Of a stretch of 64,000 nucleotides of DNA, positions 41,560 through 54,800 are shown piece after piece; the first letter of the stretch is position 1, and each line of letters opens with the position of its first letter. The position numbers and the translations under genes were made by a program. Origin of the DNA: Anisakis pegreffii (lineage: Eukaryota > Nematoda > Chromadorea > Rhabditida > Anisakidae); the NCBI GenBank assembly GCA_035041965.1, contig JAPYMA010000661.1, positions 1 to 64,000 of the forward strand, read 5' to 3'. The notes under the pieces were generated by a model that was not told the origin of the DNA, made no database searches, and saw only the letters and a list, made by a program, of their open reading frames with translations.

Positions 41560-41611
41560 ATATCGTGAACATTGATAAAACATATGAATTGATATGGAAC
41601 GATGGTATAAC
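41560..41611. repeat. Direct repeat, copy 2
   Basis: Partner of 40950-41001, about 610 bp downstream and in the same orientation. An (AAT)n microsatellite starts right after this copy but not after the other. Confidence 0.8.
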
Positions 41612-41616
41612 GTTAT

Positions 41617-41713
41617 AATAATAATAATAAATAATCATAATAATAATAATAAGAATAATAAGAATAATAAGAATAATGAGAATAATAATAATAACAATAA
41701 TAATAATAATAAC

Positions 41714-41783
<70 letters not shown>

Positions 41784-41785
41784 GC
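41617..41785. repeat. (AAT)n microsatellite with AAG/AAC interruptions
   Basis: About 165 bp of AAT-type units; interruptions are concentrated in the first 90 bp. Confidence 0.95.
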
Positions 41786-41789
41786 CATG

Positions 41790-43880
41790 ATAACAACCAT
41801 AACAATCGCAATAATAATGATCAACTTTCTCAAATTCAAGCATAAGGATGGATGACTATTCGTCCATAATTATTAGTAATGACATTGCTTGCAGTGAATT
41901 AACAACAAAAAATGGTGAAAATAAGCTGATCATAACCTGATCCATGATGATGGATGATTCGCCCTTATGATGTACATTATCTCACATAAATTTTCAGATC
42001 AGCTTATATTTCGATCCCTTTCTTATCACATTGGTTATCTCACCTTTTGTATTGTCTGTTAAGACGTTCATGGGAACGTCTGAATTTCATTAAACACTCA
42101 CTAATTTAAATTAATTTCGCGATTCACTGAACGCGATCCGTCCGGAATTGAAAATAATTTGAATAATTTAAACATACCTTCACCAATTAATATAATATGT
42201 GAATAACATGAAATACACATGACATTTTCTAATACACGAAACATAAGACGTAACGGATAATTACCAATTTCACCTAATAATCAGTTTATGGACCGTTGCC
42301 TTAAATTCTTCTCGCGATTCGATAATCGCGACACACGATCTTGATTTAGTCGGTGAAAACTGAAACATTTTCAACATCAATGTAAACGGATACATCGTCG
42401 AAGCCTGATGATTTGAAAGATTTGGTGATAGGATAGCAACTCATTCGGTCTTTTGGACATCGACTGGTGAATTACCGGTAAATCGATTGTATCGTTCGAA
42501 TAAGCAGAAGAATGCGAAGTTCTTTTGCTGAAGAACGGTCAATAGAAGTCATCTAGCAGATGCAATAAGGAATGTTTGAAGTAACAGCGCAGCAAGAATT
42601 AATTCGTCGAAAATTTCAACTTTCCGTCAAGACGTTAGCTAATATTTCAGTTAATTCTATGCAGTTATATGATCATCAGCTCAATAGAAACGTAATGAAT
42701 GTTGCATGAATTCGAGTAGAATTCTCAGAAACGATGAACATTTACGTTTGATAATGGATTGAGAACTGATCATTCACACCATTCGAACTATACAATGCCA
42801 TTGTTCAGCATCTTCAATCTCAAAAGCTCGAATATCACATCATTATTAAGTAATATTTTTGGATAGTTAATCAGTACGCGACTGTGTTTGCAAATTTCAG
42901 ATCGAAAATGGAATTTTATCACTTTCAGTGAATATGTTTTGATCTTGAAATCATCTCGTCACCATTTTGGCAATTATACTAAAAAAATTTTTTAAAATGA
43001 ATGCAAGGAAACATATGAAGTGATTTATTGACAACATCCAAATTATTAAAACAAAATCGTTTCATTCATCACAGGTATGTTCAATGAGAGGTTTTGGTTT
43101 TTTGTATCCTTTCAATCGGTATCGACTGTTTTTCGCGTATAACATGGATACCAGCCGTTTCTGCAAAAGTTCATTTCAAACTCAAATGATGCATTTGCCA
43201 TTCGAAGAGTTCGTGATCCGCAGGAATCGTGCAGATTAGCATTGATACAGCTAGATCAATTCGATTGAGCTAACCTCTCTCACACATATATCTTGAGCTG
43301 GATCTGTGCAGTCAACATCAACGTATTTCAGTGTTGCATACTCTCTATCTTTCCTTTCAGCTGGGGTACTCGCAGTGATTTCTTCGTGCCTATCTCTGAA
43401 TCGAACAATTGGTACTAATTCCTATAAACATAGTCATATCATCGTTGTGCTTTCTGTCAATCCTCTTCTCCTCCACGATCATCACCAGAAAGCACGAATT
43501 TGCAATTCATTGGTGTAATTTCGTAATTATCTGCGCCTCGTAACGAAATTGTTGTGGTTGTGCGCTGTTACGCGTCATTGAATTAGGGAGGATTGGAGGC
43601 AGCTATTCATGCCAGACTGAGCACCGAGAATGGTCATGTTTACAGGCAATCGGTCACCTCAAAATTTCAATTCCATAAAGAAAACTCTCGAAATAGTTCT
43701 GATAGATGGGCGAAATATTGCCTTCGCATTTATCGTCTACCAATTGTTTAGTCATGGATAATTCTTTGAAGGATTCACATAAATGCGAAGCATTTTTCCG
43801 AGATGTTGTTTTTCATTTCAAAGGTGAAAATTCGATACACATCAGAGTCGCATAGGAATGATATGCCAGTAATTGAATGA
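41790..43880. other. Intergenic stretch, no gene recognised
   Basis: About 2.1 kb of unique sequence. A short minus-strand frame near 43,750-43,640 could be a further 3' exon of the neighbouring membrane-protein gene, but it is not supported by a phased join. Confidence 0.4.
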
Positions 43881-45679
43881 TCAACAGAACAGTAACAGCC
43901 GTACATCAAGAGTGCCGTTAGATGGGACTGTATCGATACTGGGTAGTGTTGGATCGAGAGCGGGTTGTTCTTGACTTGACATTTGTTGCGTTTGCTCAAC
44001 CTGAAGATCTTCTGACGATGGAAAAAAGAAGCAAGATCCAGTCTTGGAGCTGTAAGCCAGTCTGATTTACTCAAAACAAATGCAACACTTTAGCTGTTCA
44101 GCTAATTTGAAGTAAAAGCGATCAGCCATCGTACCGTTGAAATTGACGGTTGTGTTCTGTTTTCCCTCGCAGTTCCAAAATCGAACATATTTCTCAATCT
44201 GTTGTGTTTTTTCGGCGGTGTTTTCGGCGTGACGACAATAGTCGCTCTTTTCGGTGCTTTTAGAAGACTACTTCCCTTTGATTGCTCTGCTCCGTTGTGT
44301 TGCATTCCGAAAATATTCGATTGCTAAAAACATTAAGATTTTTTTCCATGGAACCTCTTCAGAGAGCTTCTATTCTCAAGCACTTCATGAAATCTGGTAG
44401 AGAGTACTGCATGGTTTTATTTTCAGATCAAAATGGAAGGGACTCAAATGCTGAACTGAACACAGTTGATCCTTATGTTCTAAATTCCAGATATCGGCTT
44501 AAATCCCGTGTGCGCAAACCTGTCTTGTATTTGCTGCATTGGATCCTTGAGCATTTTTTTGTTCGGTTTGTAAAACTTTTCTATTGGTGTCATTAATTCG
44601 CTTCGAGATGTGCGCTTTCTTTGAGCACGAACATGAAACTATTTGTACGGTGACAAATGATGCGAATGCAGCGATCGTTGTTGTGAGTATTATTAATGTG
44701 TACATTGATTCTCTGAAGAGAAAATTGCATTGTCACTGCTCACCTTTCATACATCTATCTCAATCCCCCTACACTCACCTGATTATCGCCACTTCTAACT
44801 GACCACCACCACTGAATCGTCTCAGATCTTCATCCGGCAATTTTTCACCACGACAAATCACTTCAATTATTTAACCTTTTATGCAATTCCACTTGAACTG
44901 TACTATCTTTTCCATCGTTTTTTTGTTAACTCAATTAAATTAATAAAAATTGGAAACAATTCCATGATCATGAAAACTATTTAACCATTAAAATAGAACA
45001 ATTTGAAACATCCGACCATCCACCTCTGATTCCTAATAAAACAAAGATGCTAGAATTTAACGGCAAATAATAAGCAGTGATCCCACCATTAAAATTTTAA
45101 TGTCATGCAAATAATTCCGTGCTGCTGCAAATAACATTTTGCATGTTTACTGATTACTGAATGCATAATTGATAATCACATTTCAAAAGGAAACCGCGAT
45201 ATCATTCGTGTGAACGTGTGAAATGACAAGAATTGCGGTATTCAAAAATCTGTTCTGCATCTGACCTCGAAAAACGTTGCTGCTATTGTCTTTTAAGAGA
45301 TGGATTTGTTGCGCGTAAAGGGAATCGGAAGGCGTTATTGCATAGTGTCGCCATGGATACTGCCAAACGTTCATTCGTTCATTACCCAATCTAAATTAAT
45401 TCGATTCATTTACATTCGTCACTTAGCCGTGCAATCGTTTTCTCTTTTCAGTGCGCACACGAAGCTTGTTCCATCAAAATTTCATTCTTGCAAGAAGCAT
45501 ATTTTTCGTGCAAAAGTTATGCTCACCAGAATGTATTGTTGAAAACTTGTTCGTTCGAAGCAATAGTCACATATGCATACATATCCGAAGCTAGGACTGC
45601 TTAAACCGCAAGTATATAGATTTCTCATGGTTTTTTCATTGCATTCATAAGAATTTTTTATGAGGATATGATTTTTCAT
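43881..45679 (-). CDS. Unrecognised type I membrane protein
   Basis: Exons, 5' to 3' on the minus strand: 45527 to about 45679, 45266-45360, 44779-44860, 44520-44712, 44135-44323 and 43881-44000. All five joins agree in phase, which strongly supports one gene. The N-terminal part has a Cys cluster (YTCGLSSPSFGYVCICDYC). The exon at 44520-44712 carries one membrane span (LIILTTTIAAFASFVTVQIV) followed by a Cys/Lys stop-transfer (SCSCSKK). The tail is basic and proline-containing (IVVTPKTPPKKHNRLRNMF), then Gln/Ser/Pro-rich, and ends at TGA 43881. If the GT at the LD codons near 43,899 is used, more 3' exons follow. The start at MKNHILIKN is uncertain because it is not a clear signal peptide. 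It runs divergently from the REJ gene with about 135 bp between them. No family recognised. Confidence 0.55.
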
Positions 45680-45813
45680 TGCATCAATTCAAAGATCTGA
45701 TAGATTAATCGCACTAAACGATCTATCAAGGTTATGATTTCAGATCGAAAAGTAATGATACTGAAGAGCAGTGTTGCTCTGCATAGCGAAAATTCTGGAT
45801 GACTTTGTTCTGA
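45680..45813. promoter_or_regulatory. Possible bidirectional promoter interval
   Basis: The two divergent membrane-protein genes begin within about 135 bp of each other if both starts are right. I see no TATA box or other defined motif. Confidence 0.25.
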
Positions 45814-48800
45814 ATGAACAACATGCTATTGGTGATAGTTCTGATCTCGTACATTCGTGAATGCTTATTATCGCTCCCACTCCATCAACCAATCGGTTCA
45901 ACAAATTCTGAGTGGAACTTTACGCAGCCATCAGAACAACACAACTTTTCCAGCATTAGTAAGTTGCTGAGATATCATTCGAAACTGCGTCTATCAAATG
46001 AATTTGTTTGCTCATTCCTTTTCGTTGCTGAAAACTATGAAAAGTTATCGCGATTTTATGCACGCTCATGATAATTCCGTTTTTAAAGGTTCGAATGAGC
46101 TTGGCGAGAGTGTATATTCGGAATTCATCGATTCCAAAACGAAACAGCTATGCGATAATAAAATAGAAAAAGTTTGTTTCCACCTTAAACACATTCTTCT
46201 CTTTTGAATTTCGCATGTGCTCTTGATCAATTTAAATTTAAACCTTCTTGAACAATTTATATTAATATGAAGAAATTGTGTAGGATGGTAATAGTCAAGA
46301 AAGGAAAGGGTCAATACGCGAACCGTCTTCAGTCCACCAGAACTCTATGGAAATTGATCAGGTCCAGCCTGCGGTGCTTGATTTAAATAGCGCCGGTCAA
46401 TTGCTGCTAGTAAGTTCCGACCGTCAGTTGAAGCCGACGTCATCCTGGAATATTTTCCAGTTTCCGTCCTGATGCTTTTAAGGGAGGAAAGGGAACTCAA
46501 CATTTGAAAATCGCTGAATTGTCTGAAAGCCAAAGCGTACACACAAGACTCAAGAGAATTAATGCACTTAACATATTTACCCGCAACAACATTCAACGCA
46601 CTTCTCTGATTATCACTCACAGTATCATGCTCATGAGTTTAAAAATTAGAACTGACATGCTATCTTCTGCCGTTTCCGATGTCATAACATGCTAGCAGTA
46701 TTAGCGTTTTAAGGTGACCCTACGTAATCCAGAGAACAAATCAATTGAGTCTATAAAATGCTGGCTCAAAAACAATCATAAAATCAAGTTAACACTGCAA
46801 CAAGCCAATGAAAGCGAACTGCTGCTGAAAGTTGATCCGAAGTTCATAATGAGAGATCAGTTCACAATCGGCTGTTCGATCAATGACACAGGTGTTGAAT
46901 AATTCCACCATTTACAGTTATTTTACCATTTCGTAAAGATTTACATTTTACAGATAAATATAGAAATCTATATTATTGTTTTATCTTGCTTTATTCCTTA
47001 CAATATACATCAATGTTCACCTGGAATGGCTGCTATTAGGTATGCGCGAATCTGATGTTTTTCGCTAATTTGAAAATTATAAAGGCTGAAGTCAAACAAT
47101 TTAAAGAAGAAAATTGATCAAATAACATGAAAACATGCAGCTAACGAGATTTTATCTACTATCGATGGATCGCCCAAATTTCAGTAATGAAATTTCGTGA
47201 TCCAATAACAACGAACAGTTATTTGCTTTTGGTGCAGCATGAAATGCCGATCAAAACACTTTTCAACTCAACTTCAAAGACCAAAACATTGAGGGTAATT
47301 GTTGACCGCTCAATACGTTGAGCCTTTTTTTCTCTTATTGCTGCAGTGGAATCAATGTGCTTTAGGTCTTTTCACAACAGAATAATCAGTTTAAGCCGTT
47401 CCGAAAAGCAGTTAAGATAGGACAGAATGACGTTACGCATCCCGATTGAAAAAGTATACGAATTGTGATGTTGATGTGGTGAAACATCAGCAAATGCACA
47501 ACCTCACAGTTCTATAAATGAAATCTTCGTTCTCATTTGGCACCATTCAATTGCCTTAACTCAAAAATAAATGCAATTTACAACAGAAATAATTTATGTA
47601 TCACAATTAAGAATTCATGAGCTATTGATATCTGAATTAGATAACAGAATATGCAGTTGTGCAGTTCGGTGGCTGTTCCTCGCTTGATTCCTTAGATAGC
47701 CGAGAGATTCAGCTAAATTTAAGAACTTATGGTTAGGCATGTTAAACGGTTTTTCTAAAAAATTGTTGATATGGCTTTGAAAATCCTACGCTGAAATCTT
47801 ATCCGATTATGAATGCAAGAGACAGAAATATTCAAACTCATGTATCGATTTGAATGGAGCAGTTCCATGCGTTATCGCTTTACAGGTATCCTTTCCACAG
47901 CCGATTATTTCAAACGCTGGAACACCATTCTGTTTTACAGACGCTTCAGGTGAATAAATGAATGAATATTTTATTAATGAGTTTAACTTTGTAGGCAGTC
48001 TGTCTGTAAATGTGTATAAAGTCTGTCTATGAATCATTTAATGGAAATTGAGTGATTACACCATGACACTGCACAATCCGACAGTCTTGTATTGTTAAGA
48101 GAAATTTGCGTTTAAAATCTATCAATTTTCGAAGATAATTCGGACTACATCCTCACATGTTGTTTCTCATTTCTTCAAACTCCTTATCATAGTCTTTACC
48201 AGGTGAAAACGCTCACGAAAGATTCCCTGCAAGCAAAAAAACACCCAACGAATACGAATGTGACCTATCACAATTAACCACAAGTGGTCTTTATTCGGTG
48301 TATGTGGTTCGATTTCCCTCACTTCTACGTGCCACTTACAAATATCAGTGAGATGTTCATTTCTGTCGATCATTCTTTGCAACGGAGGGACGTAGGGAAA
48401 CCACTCAGCAAATGACCCGACACCTTCAATTATCTCATGAAATTATAGTTTGAACGTTACTGGGAGTAGATGCAGATCCACTTGTTGCACTCCATTGTAA
48501 ATAAGTCAATGAGTATTTATTCATAGTAAGGCTTGAATTATAAATTCACAGGTTGTTTTACGATATCAGGTTGTTTGCTAAAGTGAGAAAATTGAATTTG
48601 CACGGTTTCCGTGTATCTCCAGAATTGATCTCTAGAATTTCAATATAATTGTTACCAAAAAATTGAACAAAGATGTTGATGAATACTTATATTCGATAAT
48701 AATTCACTTGTAATAATCTGAAAGAGTTAACCATTCGTCTATTATTCCACTTTCTTTCAGAATTCCGATCAGCGTTCTCATCGCCACGCCGAGTGGTGAG

Positions 48801-51800
48801 TACTTAATCAGTACAACTGCTAGTACTGATATTGACGGATCGAAAATTTGCCATGATTCCAACAGTGCAGAAGTAATTTATCTGAAAATTTCATTCTTGA
48901 ATTTTCTTTTAGAAGATGCCGTCTTGGAACGTGAAAATGAAGCGTGAAGGGTACAGATTTGATTAGAAGGTTCAATGTTTGATCAGAAGACTCACTGCAA
49001 AGGATAACGTCTATTCGGACTGCTTCCCGGAGAGCTCATCAGATTCGGCCTTTAAAGCATGAAGTGATGGACGGAATCTAATTTTGTAATAATGTTCACC
49101 GTAAAGTGCCAAATAAAGTGCCCTCACTCAAATTATTATGACCACGCTCGCATTTTGGAAGGATTGCAAAACTCATAACACTGCAAGATGCTTCGAAGAC
49201 TCTTACTGTTTGCAGAATAAATTCGTAATAAGCGCTCGATTCGGTGATTCATTAAGTTTCATCGATTTATTATTAAATGATGACGTTGCTATCGACCACC
49301 ACATAAACTGTCTCGATGTATTTCCGCAAAGGAATGCTTTCGGAGGCCAGTTACAATGGATGATTCATAAACTGACGTCCCATATAATCCTTGCTGATTT
49401 GCTCGTGTCTGACTGAATTATTCTGAGCAAATTCGTGTTGACCTAATTCAACAGTTGTTTCTGATACTTCTGGTAACTAGACTGAATCGTTAACGAACCC
49501 GATGTTTAAACTTCATCAACATCCAGTATCACCACCTAGTTCAGGGGACAATCTCGAGTTGTGACCCAGTTATACTTTCAGTTGGTCCAACATGTAATGC
49601 ACATGGAAATGTAATCACCATCTCTCTTGGTAGAGAAGCTGTTGTTACGTCAAAAGAATGCCTAGATGTGAGGGTTGATCTGTTTTTTGTCGGAGGAAGA
49701 CGACTGAATTCCAGTCATGATCAAAATCACAAATCATGGTCATCTCAAAACCGTGAAAGTGTCTTAATTGCTGATCCATTGAAGCCGGTTTGTATTCGTT
49801 TTTCGAATTTTGCCGTCGAAAATTATAACTGCAGCAATCTTTTTGATTTAAAACTTCCAATCACGTTATAGAATTTCAACTGAAGACTTGAAGCCGACGA
49901 TTTTTTAGTGCAGGCATATGTAGTGGATTCTCGAGTTGAGTCTTGAAATTGTATTCGAAAAATATTTTAAATTGATCGAAGGACCATAATTTTTAATCAC
50001 TAATCTTCAGGTTTCGCCGGTCGTCCATATACAGTCATCGGGAGTAGCTCTTGCTTGCGATCGTTACGTCAATCTAAGTGTGATATCCCTTAGTGGAGTT
50101 GGAGGTCGAGCAGTGTCCTTCAAATGGATCACTCCGGATTGTTCGTTTCAATCTCAGGATGTTTTACTTTCTCCTCACATAAACTGTTTGCAAACACATG
50201 TCTTCCAATATTATTTCATATTTTTTAAAGATCGCAGTTTACAGATCTTGATCCGCAGCTGATCGACCTACTCAACGCAACAAACGCTCGAATAGTCGAA
50301 ATTCCTCGCGATTGGGTAATGCTTTCAATTTCTGATGCATCCATTCAGTATCTGTCCTATAATGATTCGAATGAATTGCTGCTAGAAACATCATGTACAA
50401 TTGTTTTTCTCCTCTCTGACAATTTGTATGTTTAGTTGTTGCATTGTAACTGATTTTGTGCCGTATAACAATCAGTAGGATGGTGGAAAAGAAATATATA
50501 AATACTTTGATACCAAGAATGTTGGCAATTTTTTGCTAGTAAACTGTTTTTTTCGTTGTTCAAACGCAGACGCCTGACTGAGAACATACAATATGCCGGT
50601 TCACTGTAATCGTAAGATGGTTTCTTTTCATTGTGAGTTTCAGATAACGACGAATTTCACAGTAGTATGTGAGGTGTGTAATTTTGTTGAGCGTTGCTCG
50701 AGAAGTAATTCTTTACTGGTTTCGCGCAGTAACAATTCATGGCATCTATCAGTTCAAGTTGATGGTATACCAGAACGACCAGTTTCATCAGTTTCACTCA
50801 AACTGAAAGCTTCGATTCATTATAGACGTTGTGATCATCTTGAACAGGGATCGCTGCATGATTTCAGTGTATGTTCTTGAGGGATTTCTTCTCTCCTTTC
50901 AATGAATCTCTCGAATTTCGATTTTTCTGGAATTCATTTCATTCGTTGTTGAACTGGCCGAACCGCCGGTAAGAAATATTCTCGTTCAATCGCACGTTGT
51001 GAATCGATTAATAATTAATTATGTAGCATCCAACACACAAAGTTGTTTATATTTTCACGCTTTTTCCTAAGTTTCATCGAGGTTCAAAAACACTTCAAAA
51101 ACATGCTCACACATCCTTTCAATCTATCAACCAAGACTTTAATCTAGTGTTTTGCAGGGAGTCCCCGAATTCGGGGTCCCCGTCCCCGGAAACCCCGTCC
51201 GCGCCCCTAACCATTTTCAAGCGGCGGCCGTTTTCGGGGACTCTTCCCGTCCCCGAATCCTCATCCTCGAATCCCCATCTCTGAATCCTTGTCTCCGTCC
51301 CCGACCCATTTTTCTCTCCCCATACAACACTACTTTAATCTGTTAAGTATAATATTTCCTCAGTAAAAATACTTCTTGTCCAGATATACATTTCAGTACA
51401 TTTGGCGTGTGAATGGTGCAATAAAGTGCAAGGAGTATTTCTGTCAAATTGCACAGTTCACATTCAGTCCAAATCAGCAAATCAGTATGCAAGTATCGGT
51501 TTCTGGTAACCTTCTTGATGGCTTCAATTCAACAATCAGTGCAACCTCAACATACAGCTTTACAGTGAGTTCCCTCCGTCATAAAAGAAGTGGAAGAAAT
51601 ATTTTGAGTGGGTTTATCTGATCGTAGCATAGTGTTCGTTAAATTGCTACGATGAGTTCGCACCTCCTCCTCCTAACTCGCAGTAATGGCGCCGTAATAA
51701 GATGATAGTGTGTTTTATTCTCAACAAGATCAATATCTGCATCTTATTTGCTAAGTTTCAATGCTTGATGCTTATCAGTCTTCAACTCTTTCAACAGATT

Positions 51801-54800
51801 TTGATCCGTGCAGACATCGAAGGATTTAGGTTGAAGAAGAACCACTGAATATTGTAATTGATAGTTCGGATCGTTGTGCGCCAAACGATCAATCGATTGT
51901 GATTGACGCAAGTCGGAGTCGAAATCCTAATTCCGTAACTGGGTATGTTCAGCATCATTGGAGCTGTCTGAATGTGAGTGATTCTTAGTTTCTCTTTTTG
52001 AATTCTCATCAACCGTGAATTCCGATTTCCGATTCCATTGTTTCGGGATGAATTAGAACATACATATTTCATAGCCTCGCTCAATCTGTCACAAGCAATG
52101 AGCACTCTGTGAGATGAATGGAACCGAACCATTTTTGTGAATGTTTTTTGCAATCAAATCTCAAAGATCAAGATTCTAGGAATTTTTTGTGCTAATGTTT
52201 GATAATGCGGCAACATTTTTTGATCAATCTTCTTTGGGCTTGTTTCATACAATCTATAAAGTCTTCACAATTCAGATTTCGAATAATTCATCTGCATGTT
52301 CGATATCGGCTATTTGGGATATTAGCTGGACTGACTCGATTCTTCGTATTCCAGCGTTTGCGTTATACCCTTCATTGTAAGTCCGATAAAAGTTTTGAAT
52401 CAGTGGAAATTTTTTGCAAAGAAGTCGTGAGTCATCTTTCAGATATCGGTTCGTTGACAATGTGACATCGGATCATTTGGTTGCCTTCGCCACATCGGTA
52501 GTTGAAGTAATGGCAGCCCCCGTGCCATCAATTACTTTATCAACACTGTCCAGTCAAAGACCAAATATCGATCAGTTTGTGAGATTCATCGCTGTGGTAC
52601 AATCCAAAAGTCGTCCGTTACATTTCTCATGGAGGATGCAAGCAAACGAATGTGAGAACATTTGATTGCATCCACACTTCCGTTACTGAGACATCCATAC
52701 AAGAGAAGCAAAACGAAGCTGTTGAAAGCGCCAACGAAATCCTCATCCACTTACCTCATGAATGGGCGATATTTCAGCGTGTTCTTTTGTTGATCTGTCG
52801 GAAACTTTCCCGGACGCAGTTGGTGAATTGAACGGTCCAGTTGCAAATGGAGACATACCCGTGATGATCACTTTCACAATTCCACCAGCGAACAGACAAG
52901 TGTAATTCGAATTCTGATCATTTGCACTGAAGTATCTGATTGCCTGTTTCATTTACAACACACCTATAATATTAACATAAGCAGCATATATTATCAATTC
53001 TGAATGATATACAGGTTGAACTCAATGATTTTAGCTATTCCACATGGACCGGTCTTGCTCCCGGTGCACTTTACTGCCTTATTTTCGAAGCATCCAATCC
53101 AGCAGGACAATCATTCAGTGAAATTCTATTCCATACAAACGAACCTCCAACAGTTGGCGTTCTTAACGTTAGTTTACTGGTGAATTAAGCACGCTTTCGT
53201 TGTTTATGATTTGTAGTGCAAGTTCGCAGATCGTTTCACTCTTGAAAAAGAATGCTCCTCTGAAGTAAAGTGTAGCGAACAATCTCAAAAGTATGGCTGT
53301 ATATGATTTCCTCGAAAAATTTTGTCATTTTCGAGTTCTTAGAAGTTTTGCACATTTTATGAATAGTCGGCCGATCAATATCCCTTCGAACTGCCTTTGC
53401 TACAAATCTCACATTGCACTAAAGGAAGTTATCGTTAAGTCATTTTAAGGTGGAACCATCGCAAGGCATTATTGCACTAAAAACTGCTGTTACGTTTTCA
53501 ATCGGTGATGGATGGACTGACGTTACCGAAGATTTACCACTATCGTATTCCTTCGGTTTACGGTGCGTGATATTGTTTCGTTTGATGCCATACTGATGAG
53601 TTGCTTATATGATCAACATTCATTTGCAGTCAGTGACTATGTGATTGCATAGTTTCAGACGTATCCATGCGGACAGCGAATATTTTGATATTTGGGAAGG
53701 TTCTTCGACTCAGACATCGACCACAGCTTATTTTGCTTACGGTGAGTGTATTATTTAAATGTAGTGCCGCGAAATCCGTTTACATTTAAATGTAAACTCG
53801 CTAAGAAAACACAGATTAAAATCGTTGCAAACGCGCAAAACAAATTAGTTGCAAAAATTCAAAATCAAATTCGTTACACATCCCAATCCCATTTAATCCA
53901 ATGATCACATTCAAACACTCATAAGTTCGTAATATCACCAACCAAATCATTGAATTAAGTGAAATTGGATTTCGTAGCGAGTTGGAATTGGAATTTATAG
54001 CTAATTTACAGCTGATGCTTCTGCAACGATTTTCGACTGAGTTTTAGTGACGAGTTTAGTTCGCGAAATGCACGATTAATTCATTATATTCAACGAAGTT
54101 CATTATAGCCGTATATGACACTCATTTACTGATGAATTCTGTCGTGCCGATACGTGAATGAGACATAATCTCAGAAAGTCAATCTCTTCGTCAGAGTCCT
54201 CCCAATCTAGTGCTATGATGATTCCTTTGCTTTTTGCAGCTTCTTTGAAGCTGTTGTTGCATGATTTGATCGTTCGTGTGTTCATTATTCAATATGTTCA
54301 ATTTTCAGCATCTCCGCAGCACAATGATGAGTGCCATGCTTGTATAGGTTACAAAGGTTTAGTGAAGGTTTGCGATCGTCATAAAGCATGCAGTATGGCT
54401 GAAACTAATTCCTTCGTTGTGAAACACCCCAAAGATACTCCAGTCGCGTCTACGCGCTTAATCGATTTGTTCGAAGCTGACATCTTATCAGGTTGCTGCA
54501 AATCGTTTCTTCTGCTAAATGACGATCGTCAAATCTAGCCTCAAATCAGTGCTTTCTAAGATTGAAGAACTTATCACTACTATCTTTTATTACGATCACT
54601 TTCAACAATGTTTTCTCAACTTGCCATACTCACCGGTAGCCATTCGAATACTATAGGTGCATTCACAACAGAGCACTCGAATACATCCGTTTTCTGGAGC
54701 ACGATTTTTTCCTATGTATATTGATCGTTATTGATATATCTCGATTTAGGCGACATATATGGTGCACTGACGAAGCTGAGTGCAGTCCACTGGGAACGTT

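Noticed and set aside
44401..44596. Plus-strand open frame after a TTTTCAG
   Set aside because: It overlaps an intron and an exon of the phased minus-strand membrane gene and could not be joined to any other plus exon.
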